Assembly: GCA_015179045.1 (NCBI GenBank)
Contig: WHUZ01000086.1
Span: forward strand, 62,001-126,000
Source of the DNA: Kalaharituber pfeilii
Taxonomy: Eukaryota > Ascomycota > Pezizomycetes > Pezizales > Pezizaceae
DNA length: 64,000 bases
Direction of reading: 5' to 3'
The notes under the pieces were generated by a model. The model saw only the letters and a program-made list of their open reading frames with translations. It was not told where the DNA came from and searched no databases. Of the stretch, positions 32,701 through 44,700 are shown in pieces (the stretch's first letter is position 1; each line of letters opens with the position of its first letter). A program made the position numbers and the translations under genes.

Positions 32701-35700
32701 TCAATATCATCGTCAAGGCCTCCCTGCTGCTGCTTCTTCGCATCAAACACACTTATCGGACCCTTGCTAAAGAACTTGCCCAGCTTGCGGCCCCAGCTAT
32801 TTGCGTCCCGCGGGATCCGATCCGGGATATGTCCCAGGTCAATCGAACTTTTTCTTGATCCCATATCTGAAGCAGGAGGCTCATCATCATCAATATCTTC
32901 TAGGGGTGGAGAGAGCGGTGAATCTGGCGGCGGGGACGGCGACGTTCTCGATGCTTTACTTGGTTCTGGAAGCGTGCTAACCCTCTGTAGTGGCGGCGCG
33001 AATGAAGTCGGCGGCATTGTGGCGGCCCTCGAGAGGTCCGGCGACGACGATTGTCTCATTATTCCCCCGCTAGTGCTCCACGTACTAGTCCTCTTCAACG
33101 AATTCTTCAGCTCGCTGTCCGGCACCGGCATCGGCGGCTGGTCAAACAGCGCCCTGCGCACCTGCAGCGTCGGCGGACTCGGCGTCCGCGTCTGGACACC
33201 TTCGGGGACCGGGAAGATCTCCTGTGCGTCCGGCTTGTTCCAGAACTGGAGCCGCTCCTGAAATGCGCTTTTCGGTCGGTCTTCGCGCGCCTTGTCTGCC
33301 TCCTCTTGGGTTAGAAGCGGTGTGCTGCCGAGGGGCTCCCCGCGCTCCCGCTTGCGCCGCATGCGGTCGCGGCGCGGGGACGAGAGCTCGCTGTCGTCGG
33401 CGCTCATGTTGAGGGTGTCGGAGGAGCCGAAGGTCGAGGAGCGCTGCAGATAGTGGTCGTCGCTGTAGGAGGAGTCGAAGGTCATTGTGCGTGCTCGGCC
33501 GTGGATCCGTGGCTTTTCTTTCTCCCATAGGGCGCGCGAGAATGTGGGGTCGTTGGCGCTCGATGGCGGGTAGCTGATTCGGGACATGTAGGACTCTCCG
33601 AGCCCGCTGTCGCTGCCCCATGTGCTTTCGGGTGCGGGATGAGGGGGATCAGTTGATGTTGTTGATGTTGTTGCTATCCGTGGTTGCCGGTCCGAGAGGT
33701 AGCTGGGCGCCCAAGAGGCTGACGGTGCGATAATCGAGGGCGTAGGCGTCAAGTCACTCGGCGTAACCTGGCCGGACGCAGTCGCCTCCTCGTCGTTCGC
33801 CTGGCTACTGATGTCCGCAATCGACGCTTGCCGCGACACGCTTTGTGCGCTCGTAACGCTCTCCGCCCACGCCGCGGACGAGTACTGCGGGTGGTGCGCG
33901 GCACCCACCTCCGTCGCCGTGCTCGCGACCGACATGGTCGAGTCGCTCGGGTACGAAATGAGCCTGTTGACGTGGCGCCTGCTGGTGAACGTCCCCGCGG
34001 GGGCCTCCTGCGGCTGCACAAGCGAGCTCTTCCTCTGCCACTTGCTCAGCGCGGGGAACTCGTCGACCGGCTCGATGAACGTGCTGCTCCGCGGCATCAG
34101 GACCTCGGCGTTGGTGTTTTTGCGCGTGAGTCTTGCGCTGCTCTCCTCGTCCGCGACCTCCTCCATGGACGCTTGGTACTGGAGCAAAGGTTGCTCGTCG
34201 TGAGGCGGCGTTGACGGGAGGCTGCTGCGGTGGTCAAAGACGAGTTTGGAGCTCAGGCCGGACATCTCTGCGGCGACGGCCGCGCAGGCGATGAATTCGT
34301 AGTCGTCGTCGACTGGCTTGGGCGGCTCGTCGTCGGAGATTGTGGTGGTGCTCTTGGACACTTGCTCGGTCTGCTCTGATTCGTCTTTAGGATGGGAGGA
34401 TTCCGCTGGCTTTTTCCACCGCCTCCTCAGGTTCTCCAACTACCTCCTGCACCACCACATCTCGTGCCAGGACTATCTCTGACTCTCGCACCGTCTCCTT
34501 CTCAATCTCCTCAGTTGCCTCCTGCTGCTCACGACCTGTCTCTAATCCCTGGACGTCCCCTACCCTTCCAACTATCTCCTCTTCTTCAATTCTACCCTCC
34601 GATTCCTTGACTACAACTTCGGACTCTGCTACTACATCACCTTGCTCTCGAACCGGGGTGTGCGTCTCTTCCACCAGCACTGTCTCTGAAAAAAGCCCCT
34701 TCTTCTGATCAGCCTCAATCTCGCTCTCTTGAGTAACAGTATCCCTCTCCACAACACTTCTCTTCTGCCCTCGTTCTACCTCCTCACTCTGCTTCTCATC
34801 TTGCACACTCCGCTCATCAATGTTGTTTTCTTGCATCTCTAGCATCGAACCCTTCTCCTCAACAACCGGCGACACCATCTCCGGCGACGACATTTCCTCC
34901 ACCGTCGCTGTCTTCTGTCTCGGCGTCGTCGCGCCACTACCACCGCCACCACTCTCCTCTCTCTCCACAACTTCAAACTCCCACGACGACCTCCCGAGCA
35001 GCGGACGCACGGGAAGCGCCACTGCTGCATGCTCATAGGCTGATGTATCAATAATTGGTAGCTCTCGCTCTCGCTCTTGCTCTGATGGAGATGAGGCGGA
35101 AATGTCGCCTTCCGAGGGCGTCTGGAAGTCCTCCTCGGTCTCGGTTTCGGTTTCGTTGGGAGGCGAGGGGATGAGGTCTGCGACTTGAGCAATGGTGGTG
35201 GTGGTGGGTGTGGCGGATTCAGCGTTCTCGTGTGCATTTTCGGGCAATGCCGGTGTGACAAAAATCTCGCGGGTCTCAGTCTCCCTTAGTGGTAGTGATG
35301 ATGATGATAGTTCAACTTCTGCAGCTGCTGCTTTCTCCTCTTCCCATACTGCCGCCGTCTCCGTTTCCTCCTTTACCTTTACCTCCTCCTCCTCTCTCTT
35401 CTGCTCCACACCTCGCGCCTCTGCATGTACATCGTTATCTCCATCCGCACCCCATGAATACTCCTCCCTCAAGTCCTCAGTTCGTAACTGTACCGGCGTC
35501 TCTTCCGCCTGAGCCTGCATTCTGTGTTAGCCAGCCAGCCAGTAGTCGTAGTAGTAGTAATCAACCCACATGAACCTCCGTCCATCCTTCCTCGTCTAGC
35601 GCATGCACGAGTCGTTGATCTTCCTCCTCCAGCTGTGCTGTGGGCGATGGGGGGCCGTGAGGAGGCGATTGGATTACCGTTTGTTGTTCTTGTTGTGGTA

Positions 35701-38700
35701 GTGGTGGTGGTGCGTCGACGGCCGCTGATTCAATGGTGACTTCTGCGGTGGCGGGTAATTGTGCTTCAAGGTGGTTCTGTGGAAGAGCATTAGATGGGTG
35801 TTAGTATATTCCCAATTGGGGCTCAGCTTGTAGAAGGAAGGAAAGGATGGTATGTGATGCGTGCCGGGCTGGCTGTAAACAATATCATGGACTTACTTCT
35901 TCTTCAGAGAGTGTACTGAATTCTGGGACTATGGTACTTCTCGCAACGACCGGTGTAGGCGTGATGATAGTGGTCGTGGGCACCGTTACGGTTATCGTTC
36001 TATTCTCCTCCCTCTCAACATCATCCCCACTTATCCTAACCTCCCGCCCGTGCTCCGGCACCGTCAACAACGGGCTCGCGGATCTCGACGACCCCACCGA
36101 CGAGCCCCCCGCGGTCCTCCTCCTCGTCAAGTACCTCACCTCCTCCTCCCCCTCGAACCCCGTCCCCTCCACAAACACCCTCTGCGGGCCCCTCGCGCTT
36201 CCCGGCGCTGGCGTCGGCACCGTCTCCACAAGCCTCGGGATCGGCCACGGCGGGATCCACGGCGCGGCGGTCGCGGGCGCCGCTGCGTCGACTTTGATCT
36301 CGGGCGTCCTGGCGCCCACGCGTGCGTAGAACTCCTCGTCCTGCTCGTCTGGAATGACCTCGTCGGGGCCGTCGAGGAGCGCGGCGAGGTTCGCGGGGGG
36401 CGGGTAGAAGGTGTCGTTGTCATGGTCTCTGTCTCTGTCTCTGCGGGGACCATCTTCGTTGTCGTCGTCTTCGTCGTCGGAGGGAGGGTCAATGAGGTCG
36501 GCCCAGTTGGGCGGTTTGGCGATGGCGTCGAGGCCCAGAGATTGCCGGATGTACTCGACCTCCTTCTTGCGTTCCTCCTCGCGGAGATGTTCGAGCTCGG
36601 CGGCCTTTGCGTGCTGCTCTTCCTCGTGGGAATGGTCGAGATGCGTGGAATCTTGTTCGGCACTGTGTTGAGCGGCAGATTCGGGGGCGGAGCGGTCAAA
36701 TGTGGTGAAAGTGGTGTCTGTGGGGGGTGCACTTATGGGTTCAGTAGGCGTTTGTTGTTCCACTGGAGACTCGGAGTTCTGAGCTTGTTGTCTCTGTTGT
36801 TCCTGCTGCTGTTCCAGAAGCTGCGCCTGCTGCAACGCGATCAGCTCCTGTAGCTGCCTCTGCATCTGCTCCTCTCTCTCCCTCCGCTCCCTCTCCTGCC
36901 TCTCCAGCTCCTCCTTCCTGCGCTCGCTCTCCGCCCTCCTCTCAATTTCCTCAAGCTCACGCAACTTCTCCTCCTTTTCCCTGCGTAGCCTCTCCTCGCT
37001 CTCCCTGCGCAACCTCTCCTGCTCACGAGCCTCGGCCTCCAGCCGCTCCTTCTTCGCAGCAATCTCCGCCTCCGCCGCCAGCCTCTGCTCCCCCGCAATC
37101 CTCATGCGCTCTTCGGCCGCGCGCGCTTCCTCTCGTAGCCGGGTCTGCTCTGCGATGGCCGCGGCAGCGGCGGCGGCTTGGGCGGCGTGGTACTCGGCCA
37201 TGATGCGCGCTTGCTCCTGGCGGAGTTCTTCGGCTTCTTCAGCGGCAAGGCGTTCTGCTTCGATGCGCTCATTCTCTAGTCTCTCCTTCTCCAGCCTTTG
37301 CGCCTCGGCGATACGTTCGGCCTCGATGCGCTCGGCTTCAAGTCTTTGGGCCTCTTCGGCGGCGAGACGTTCAGCTTCTATACGTTCGGCTTCTATACGT
37401 TCGGCTTCTATACGCTCAGCTTCCAGGCGCTCTCTCTCCAATTTCTCCTCCTCTAGTCTTTGAGCTTCAGCCGCGGCCGCCGCAGCTGCCATTTCTGCCT
37501 CGTGACGCTCCCTCGCTATCCTCTCCTCTTCCGCGCGACGAGCAGCTTCCTCCTCCACGAGACGACGTTCTTCTGCTAGACGAGCCTCCTCAGCTCTCCT
37601 CTCCTCCTCAATCCTCTTCGCCTCCAGCTCCGCCGCGATGCGTGCCTCCTCCGCTCGTCGTTCCTGCTCTCTCCTGCGGGCCTCTTCCTCTTCCCGTTCT
37701 CTCCTCTCCCTCTCCACACGAGCTGCCTCTTCTGCCGCAAGGCGTGCTTCCTCTGCCAACCTAGCTTCTTCCGCCAACCTCTCCTCTTCAATCCTCCTTG
37801 CTTCTTCTTCAGCGGCAATCCTAGCAACTTCAATCTCGGCAAGTCTGCGCTCCTCCGCGATTCGAGCTTCCTCTGCTTTTCTTTCCTCCTCGAGCCTACG
37901 AGCTTCAATCTCTGCAATGCGAGCCTCCTCCTCCGCACGTCTTCGTTCTTCAGCTAGGAGGGCTTCTTTTGCTTTTCGTTCCTCCTCAATCCTCTTTGCC
38001 TCTAGCTCCGCAGCAATTCTGGCAGCTTCAATCTCGGCAAGTCGACGTTCTTCAGCGATCCGCGCTTCTTCTGTGAGTCTACGTTCCTCTGCGAGTCTAC
38101 GTTCCTCTGCGAGTCTACGTTCCTCTGCGAGTCGGGCTTCTTCAGAAAGTCGAGCCTCCTCCGCAAGTCGAGCCTCCTCCACAAGTCGAGCCTCCTCCGC
38201 AAGTCGAGCCTCCTCTATTCTCCTTGCCTCTGCTTCCGCCGCCAGTCGCTCCTCAGCTTTGCGGGCCTCCTCTGCAAGTCGCGCGGCTTCTACTCGCCGC
38301 CTCTCCTCCTCAATCCTCCTTGCCTCTAGCTCCGCAGCAATACGAGCTTCTTCAGCTCTCCTCTCCTCTTCAATTCTTCGTGCTTCCTCAGCAATTCTGG
38401 CAGCTTCAATTTCGGCAAGTCGACGTTCTTCTGTGATTCGTGCTTCTTCTGCTAGTCGGGCTTCTTCAGCTAATCGGGCCTCTTCAGCTCGTCGTGCTTC
38501 CTCAGCAATTCTAGCAGCTTCAATCTCGGCAAGTCGACGTTCTTCTACGATTCGAGCTTCTTCTGCGAGTCTTTGTTCTTCAGCTAGTCGGGCTTCTTCA
38601 GCTAATCGGGCCTCTTCAGCTCGTCGTGCTTCCTCTGCTCTCCTCTGCTCTTCAATTTTTCGTGCTTCCTCAGCAATTCTAGCAGCTTCAATCTCGGCAA

Positions 38701-41700
38701 GTCGACGTTCTTCTGCAATGCGTGCTTCTTCTGTGAGTCTTCGTTCTTCTGCGAGTCGGGCTTCTTCAGCTAATCGTGCTTCTTCTGCTCGTCGTGCTTC
38801 CTCTGCTCTCCTCTGCTCTTTAATTCTTCGTGCTTCCTCAGCAACTCTAGCAGCCTCAATCTCGGCAAGTCGACGTTCTTCTGCAATACGTGCTTCTTCT
38901 GTGAGTCTTCGTTCTTCTGCGAGTCGGGCTTCTTCAGCTAATCGTGCTTCTTCTGCTCGTCGTGCTTCCTCTGCTCTCCTCTGCTCTTTAATTCTTCGTG
39001 CTTCCTCAGCAACTCTGGCAGCCTCAATCTCGGCAAGTCGACGTTCTTCTGCAATACGTGCTTCTTCCGCGAGTCTTCGTTCTTCAGCTCGTTGAGCTTC
39101 CTCCGCTCTCTTCTGCTCTTCGATTCTTCGTGCTTCTTCTTCCGCAGCAATTCTGGCAATCTCTGCAAGTCTGCGTTCTTCAGCTAGCCGCGCTTCTTCG
39201 ACTAGTCGAGCCTCTTCTGCGAGTCTTCGTTCTTCTGCGAGTCGAGCTTCCTCCGCAGCAATTCTGGCAAGCTCTGCAACTCGATGTTCTTCAGCTAATC
39301 GGGCTTCTTCAGCTCGTCGAGCTTCCTCCGCTCTCCTCTGCTCTTCAATTCTTCGTGTTTCTTCCTCTGCAGCAATTCTAGCAAGCTCTGCAAGTCGACG
39401 TTCTTCTGCGATTCGTGCTTCTTCAGCTCGTCGAGCTTCCTCCACTCTCCTCTGCTCTTCGATTCTTCGTGCTTCTTCCTCCGCAGCAATTCTAGCAAGC
39501 TCTGCAAGTCGACGTTGTTCTGCGATTCGTGCTTCTTCAGCTCGTCGAGCTTCCTCCGCTCTCTTCTGCTCTTCGATTCTTCGTGCTTCTTCTTCCGCAG
39601 CAATTCTGGCACGCTCTGCAAGTCTGCGTTCTTCAGCTAATCGCGCTTCTTCAGCTAGTCGACGCTCTTCTGCGATTCGTGCTTCTTCAGCTCGTCGAGC
39701 TTCCTCCGCTCTCTTCTGCTCTTCGATTCTTCGTGCTTCTTCCTCCGCTGCGATTCTGGCAAGCTCTGCAAGTCGGCGTTCTTCAGCTAGTCGGGCCTCT
39801 TCTGCTACTCGCGCTTCTTCTGCTCTCCTCCGCTCTTCAATTCTTCGTGCTTCTTCCTCCGCGGCAATTCTGGCAAGCTCTACAAGTCGACGTTCTTCAG
39901 CTAGTCGCGCTTCTTCAGCTCGTCGAGCTTCCTCCGCTCTCCTCGCCTCCTCGATTCTCCTTGCTTCCTCAACCGCTAGTCGCGCAGCCTCAAGTTCCGC
40001 CAGTCTGCGCTCCTCAGCTTTACGAGCCTCCTCTGCAAGCCGTGCCGCTTCTACTCGCCTCTTCTCCTCTTCAATCCTCTTGGCTTCTAACTCCGCCGCA
40101 ATCCGCGCCTCCTCGGCTTTCCTCTCCTCTTCCTCCTGAATCCTCCTAGCTTCTGCTTCAGCTGCAAGTCGACGTTCCTCTGCAAGACGGGCTTCTTCCG
40201 CAAGTCGGTGTTCCTCTGCAAGGCGGGCTTCTTCTGCAAGACGGCGTTCTTCAGCGAGTCGGGCCTCCTCCGCTCTCCTCTCGTCCTCAATCCTCTTTGC
40301 CTCCAACTCTGCTGCAATACGAGCTTTCTCTGCCAAACGTGCCTGCTCTGCTCTTCTCTCCTCCTCTAATCTCCTTGCCTCCGCTTCAGCCGCCAGTCTT
40401 CGCTCCTCAGCCAGCCGTCTTGTTTCTGCCAATCGAGCTTCCTCAGCGAGTCTACGTTCCTCAGCGACCCGAGCAGCTTCAATCTCCGCAAGACGCCGCT
40501 CCTCTGCAAGACGTCGCTCTTCCGCGATGCGAGCCTCTTCCGCCGCCCTCCTTTCTTCCTCAATCCTCTTTGCCTCCAATTCTGCCGCAATGCGTGCTTC
40601 CTCGATCCGTCTGGCCTCCGCTTCGGCTGCAAGCCTTCGTTTCTCAGCAATTCGGGCTTCTTCTGCAAGACGGCGTTCTTCGGCGAGTTGGGCCTCCTTT
40701 GCTCTCTCTTCCTCAATCCTCTTCGCTTCCAATTCGGCCGCAATGCGTGCCTGTTCGATGCGTCTGGCGTCCGCTTCGGCTGCAAGTCTTCGTTCCTCGG
40801 CAAGGCGGGCCTCCTCTGCAAGTCTGCGCGCCTCAGCAATTCGACGCTCCTCAGCAATCCGTTTTTCTTCTGCAATCCTCGCTTCCTCTGCCACGATCCT
40901 CGCCTGCTCAATTGCAAACAGTCGTGCACTCTCCGCAAGTCTCGCCTCCTCCGCAATTATCCGAGCTTGTTCTCTCCGCTCTTGCTCTTCTTGCTCGAGC
41001 CGGCGGGCTTCTGACCTCCCACATATGCAATCTTAGCGACTACACTCTACGACTGAAAGAAAAATAGATATTTTTTTTTAAAAAAAGGGGGCTTTGTTCG
41101 ACTTGAGGGTAACACCCAACTAAGGGACTCACCAGCAATACGCGCCATCTCCGCTCTCCTCTCCATCTCCAATCGCTCTTGCTCCTGTCTTTGCCGCTCG
41201 GCCTCTATCCTCTCCTGCTTGCGCCTTTCCGCTTCCCTGTGCTCATTCTCAATCCGCTCCCTTTCCCTTCGCTCAAGCTCCAACCGTGCAAGCCGTTCCT
41301 CCTCAATCTTGCGTTCACGTGCAATCCTCTCCTGCTCCCGCCTCTCCGCTTCCTGTGCCTCTGCGATACGGCGCGCCTCCGCAATGCGTCTCTCCTCTTC
41401 CAGCCGCCGTTCATGCGCAATGCGTTCTTGCTCTCGGCGCTCAGCCTCCTCCTTCTCTCTAGCGATCCTTTTCAAGCGCTCTCGTTCAAGTCGTTCTTGT
41501 TCAATTTTCCTCGCTTCTAACACACATGATTAAGGAAAATCAAAAATTAACATTCAAACCCCCTAATTTCCTCCCTTCACATTTTCCCCCGTGTAGCATG
41601 CTACAACTACAAAGCAAACCCATAAATAAACAGACAAATTCAATTACTCACCAGCGGCCTTTTTCTCCTCCATTTCACTCCATTCCTTCTGCCTTCTCGC

Positions 41701-44700
41701 AGCCGCCTGAAGTTCTGCCAGCCTTTCCTGCTTAAGCCTTTCTTGCTCCCTCCTCTCGGCTTCAAACCTAATGGCCTCTCTCCGTTCAGCTTCTTCCTTT
41801 TCCCTCGTTCTCCGCTCCAGCTCCAACTTCAGCGTTCTCTCCTGTTCCACTCGCGCCTTCTCTTCCCTCCTTTCCGCCTCCTCTTGCGCAAGCCGCTTCT
41901 GTTCAGCTATAAGTAGTTGAAAGTCAACCCATCAGCCTTTTGCAAGGAGGAATTGTTTGCGCGAGGGCAGAAGACTTAATCAAACTTACCGATGCTCTCC
42001 TCCTTCACCCTCTTATTTAACTCCTCCGCGGCTCGTCTCTGCTCCGCTGCGCTCCACTCGCCTGGCGGACGCGTATACACCCCTTCACCTTGTCGTATTC
42101 TCTGCGCTTCTGCCGCAATCCGCATTTCAACCACTTCCTCGATACTCCTCTGTTCCTCCGCTGCACGTGCCCGTTCCTTAGACTCAAACCTAGACTTCTC
42201 TGCCGCTGTACCCTGGCGCTTCATGCCGTCATCCTTCTCTCTTGTCTCCCGAGCTTGCTGAAATGTCAACTCCACCTGCTTTTCCGACGCCGTCCGCTTC
42301 GCCTTCTTCAGCTCCAGATTCTCCTTCGATTCCTGCGTTATGGCTGGTCCAAACGCTGCCCGGGTCCCGTTATTCAGCGCCACATACGTGGTGGGGAGCC
42401 TCGTATCTATCTGTTGTGCATTCGAGTCAAATGGATCCACGCGGTAGACTGAGGGGTTATTCGACGTATCCAAACCGCCGCGGAATGATGTAGACTTGGC
42501 CTCAGACTGCGGCGATGTGAATAGGGCGGCGGAGAGGGGCGGATGAGTAGGGGGCTTGCGGCGAATATGTGTGCTACCCGGCTGGGCGGTGTAGGAGGTC
42601 AAATTTGTGATTGTCGAATCTGGGCTGGAAAGGGTTTCAGAGCGCACGGAAAAGGACCCACGGGTGGATGTGGGGCCGCCGTTGCCGATGGGTGAAGTTG
42701 TGACGGGGTCTGGTTGACGGGGAGCCGGAGGCGGAAGGTCCGGAACAGATGTCCGCGTGTAAGTGCCTACGGTGGAGGATTGCTGGCTGAGAGTGTACAC
42801 GGGTGACGGCGTAGGGGCGGCAAGGGCGGTGATGGGATTGGGAAGTTGCGTTCTCTGGCTCGGAGGAAACTCGGGGTAGCTTCCAGGCCTTGTGGGCTGC
42901 GTCTGCCGCGGTTGCTCCTGTTTCGTTTTGTGTGCATCGCGGCGGTCGTCGGAGTCTCTAGACGGCGAGCTGGTGTAATCGTAATTCGACGGGTCTCCAG
43001 TCGGCTTCGGATACACTTCCCGCAACTGAACGTTCGACTCAGACGTGACCGACTTCTTCCTATCGTGCGCCGCCCGCTCGCCTCTCTTTTGCTCAACTCG
43101 CCGTGGCTGCTGTTGTTCTTCCTCACTCTCCCAGTCGTCATGAGCCGGGGACGCAGGCCGCATCGTCATCTTCCCTTTATCCTTTTTCGAACTTGGCTTC
43201 TTTGGTTTCTTTCTGCGCTCTGCAGTGCCGAAAATGCTGCCCCAAAGCCCGCTGCGCTGGTGTTGCTGCGGCGTGCGGCGGCCTTCGGAGGAGGAGGATG
43301 AAGATGCACTAGAGTGGGTCCAGAACGAGGTCTGATAAGGGCGGCCGCCACCGCTGGAGTTGCTTGCGCAAGATTCTATACTGGCGCTCTTTCTATGCCT
43401 AGGGTGTTTCTTTGAGGAATTCCGAGACGATGACGCAATGCTTGGAGGCTTCCCATATACGAGTCCGCTCTCTGTTGACGAATTCTTCCCCGCAAACATC
43501 TTCCCTGCCGACTCGTCGTCCTCTTCATCCTGTTCCGTTCCGTAGATGTAGGCAGACTGGTTACTCTCCCTCGAAAAGCGCCTTCTCACAAACAATCCCG
43601 ACGGCCTATGCCAAGTCGACGGCTCCTTGCCGATCCCACTCCCACTCCGGTCCGGCTCTTTCCCTGCTCTCCCGCTGCTGCTGCCAGTCCTGAACAGCCC
43701 CATCCGCGCATTCTTCAGGCTCTCCGAGATGGAATTCGTAATCGACTTCCCGGACTTGAGCGATATCGTATCCCACGTGTGCTGGCTCGCGTTCCTCTTG
43801 TGTACTCTCCGCAGATCGGACGCAGGCGATGTAGATGTGCTCGGATATTGGCCAAACGCCAGCCCGTCGTCGTTTGAGCTAGATGAGGAGGCTTCCTTGC
43901 GGCTACTACCTCTGGATTTTTTCTTGCTCGGTCGGCGGCGGAATCCAAATAGAGATGACAGCCTGCTTGATCGGGACTTCTCCTCCACCGGGGACGCGGA
44001 CGAAGCGCTGTCTCCATACACAAGCCCGCTATCGTCGGAAGACGAAGCAGCACTGCGCTGCTTCTTCTTTTGCCTCGATTTGCTCACCTTGTTACTCCCC
44101 CGCGGCTCGGAGCGGGCAGCCGCAACATAATGGCTCGTCACATCTATTGAAGCAGCACCATTCTTAGTGTCAGAGGTAGTGTAGTATTCGGGATTGTATC
44201 CCTTCTCGCTGAATCCTGGGTTATAGTATATCTGCGCCATTCTCGCTCCCGCGGAAGAGGACTGGCCGCGCACTTCGTGACTACCGTGCTCGTCGTCGGA
44301 CTCCTCTTTATGGTTGTCTGCCACACTACTGCTGCTCGACGCATACCCCTCCGGGCTCTCTGTGGATGTCCAAAACTCCATCTGCTTCCTCCAAAGCGTC
44401 GTTGCAGCCGCCCCCGTAGCTCCAAATATGCCTTGCTGCTTCCTTTGCTCTTGCTTCTCTTGCTCCGCCTGCTTCTTTTGCTCCTGCTGCTGCAAATACC
44501 TCATTTGACGCCTTTGCTCCCGCGCCAAGTACTTGGTTTCCTTCGCCAGCGCCCTCCGCTCATGTATGTCCTCTCTCCGCCACCGCTTCGTCCTCTCGCT
44601 GCCGCTCCCGCTATCCGTCAACTCGCTCGCCGTACTGGACACAGAACTCTCCGTCGTGTCGTCCCACCAGTGAAAGTGTAGCCCCCCCGACCTCTTCTTC

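Larger units (their letters stand above)
36780..41010 (-). repeat. E/R/A/L charged-helix repeat core of the giant protein, about 1,400 residues
   Basis: Runs of [13 protein letters not shown] and [17 protein letters not shown] alternate for about 4.2 kb, with almost no Pro, Gly, Cys or aromatic residues. Glu and Arg sit at i, i+3/i+4 spacing, the pattern of single alpha helices (ER/K helices) rather than of a clean heptad coiled coil. Nested periodicities are visible: 6 residues (EERRLA), about 19 residues, 38 residues and 56 residues. At 1.5 Angstrom rise per residue a continuous helix would be roughly 0.2 micrometre long. The plus strand also stays open over much of this region because of the codon pattern; those frames are shadows. 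Confidence 0.85.

Noticed and set aside
38546..39049. Regular repeat spacing considered as a CRISPR-like array
   Set aside because: Fungal DNA; units are contiguous 168 bp coding repeats without unique spacers.
37638..39095. 485-codon plus-strand frame opposite the helix core (Ser/Arg/Ala-rich)
   Set aside because: It is the mirror of the biased E/R/A codons of the minus-strand repeat. Its composition is pure Ser/Ala/Arg and it lacks any domain. The minus-strand reading has consistent introns and motifs.
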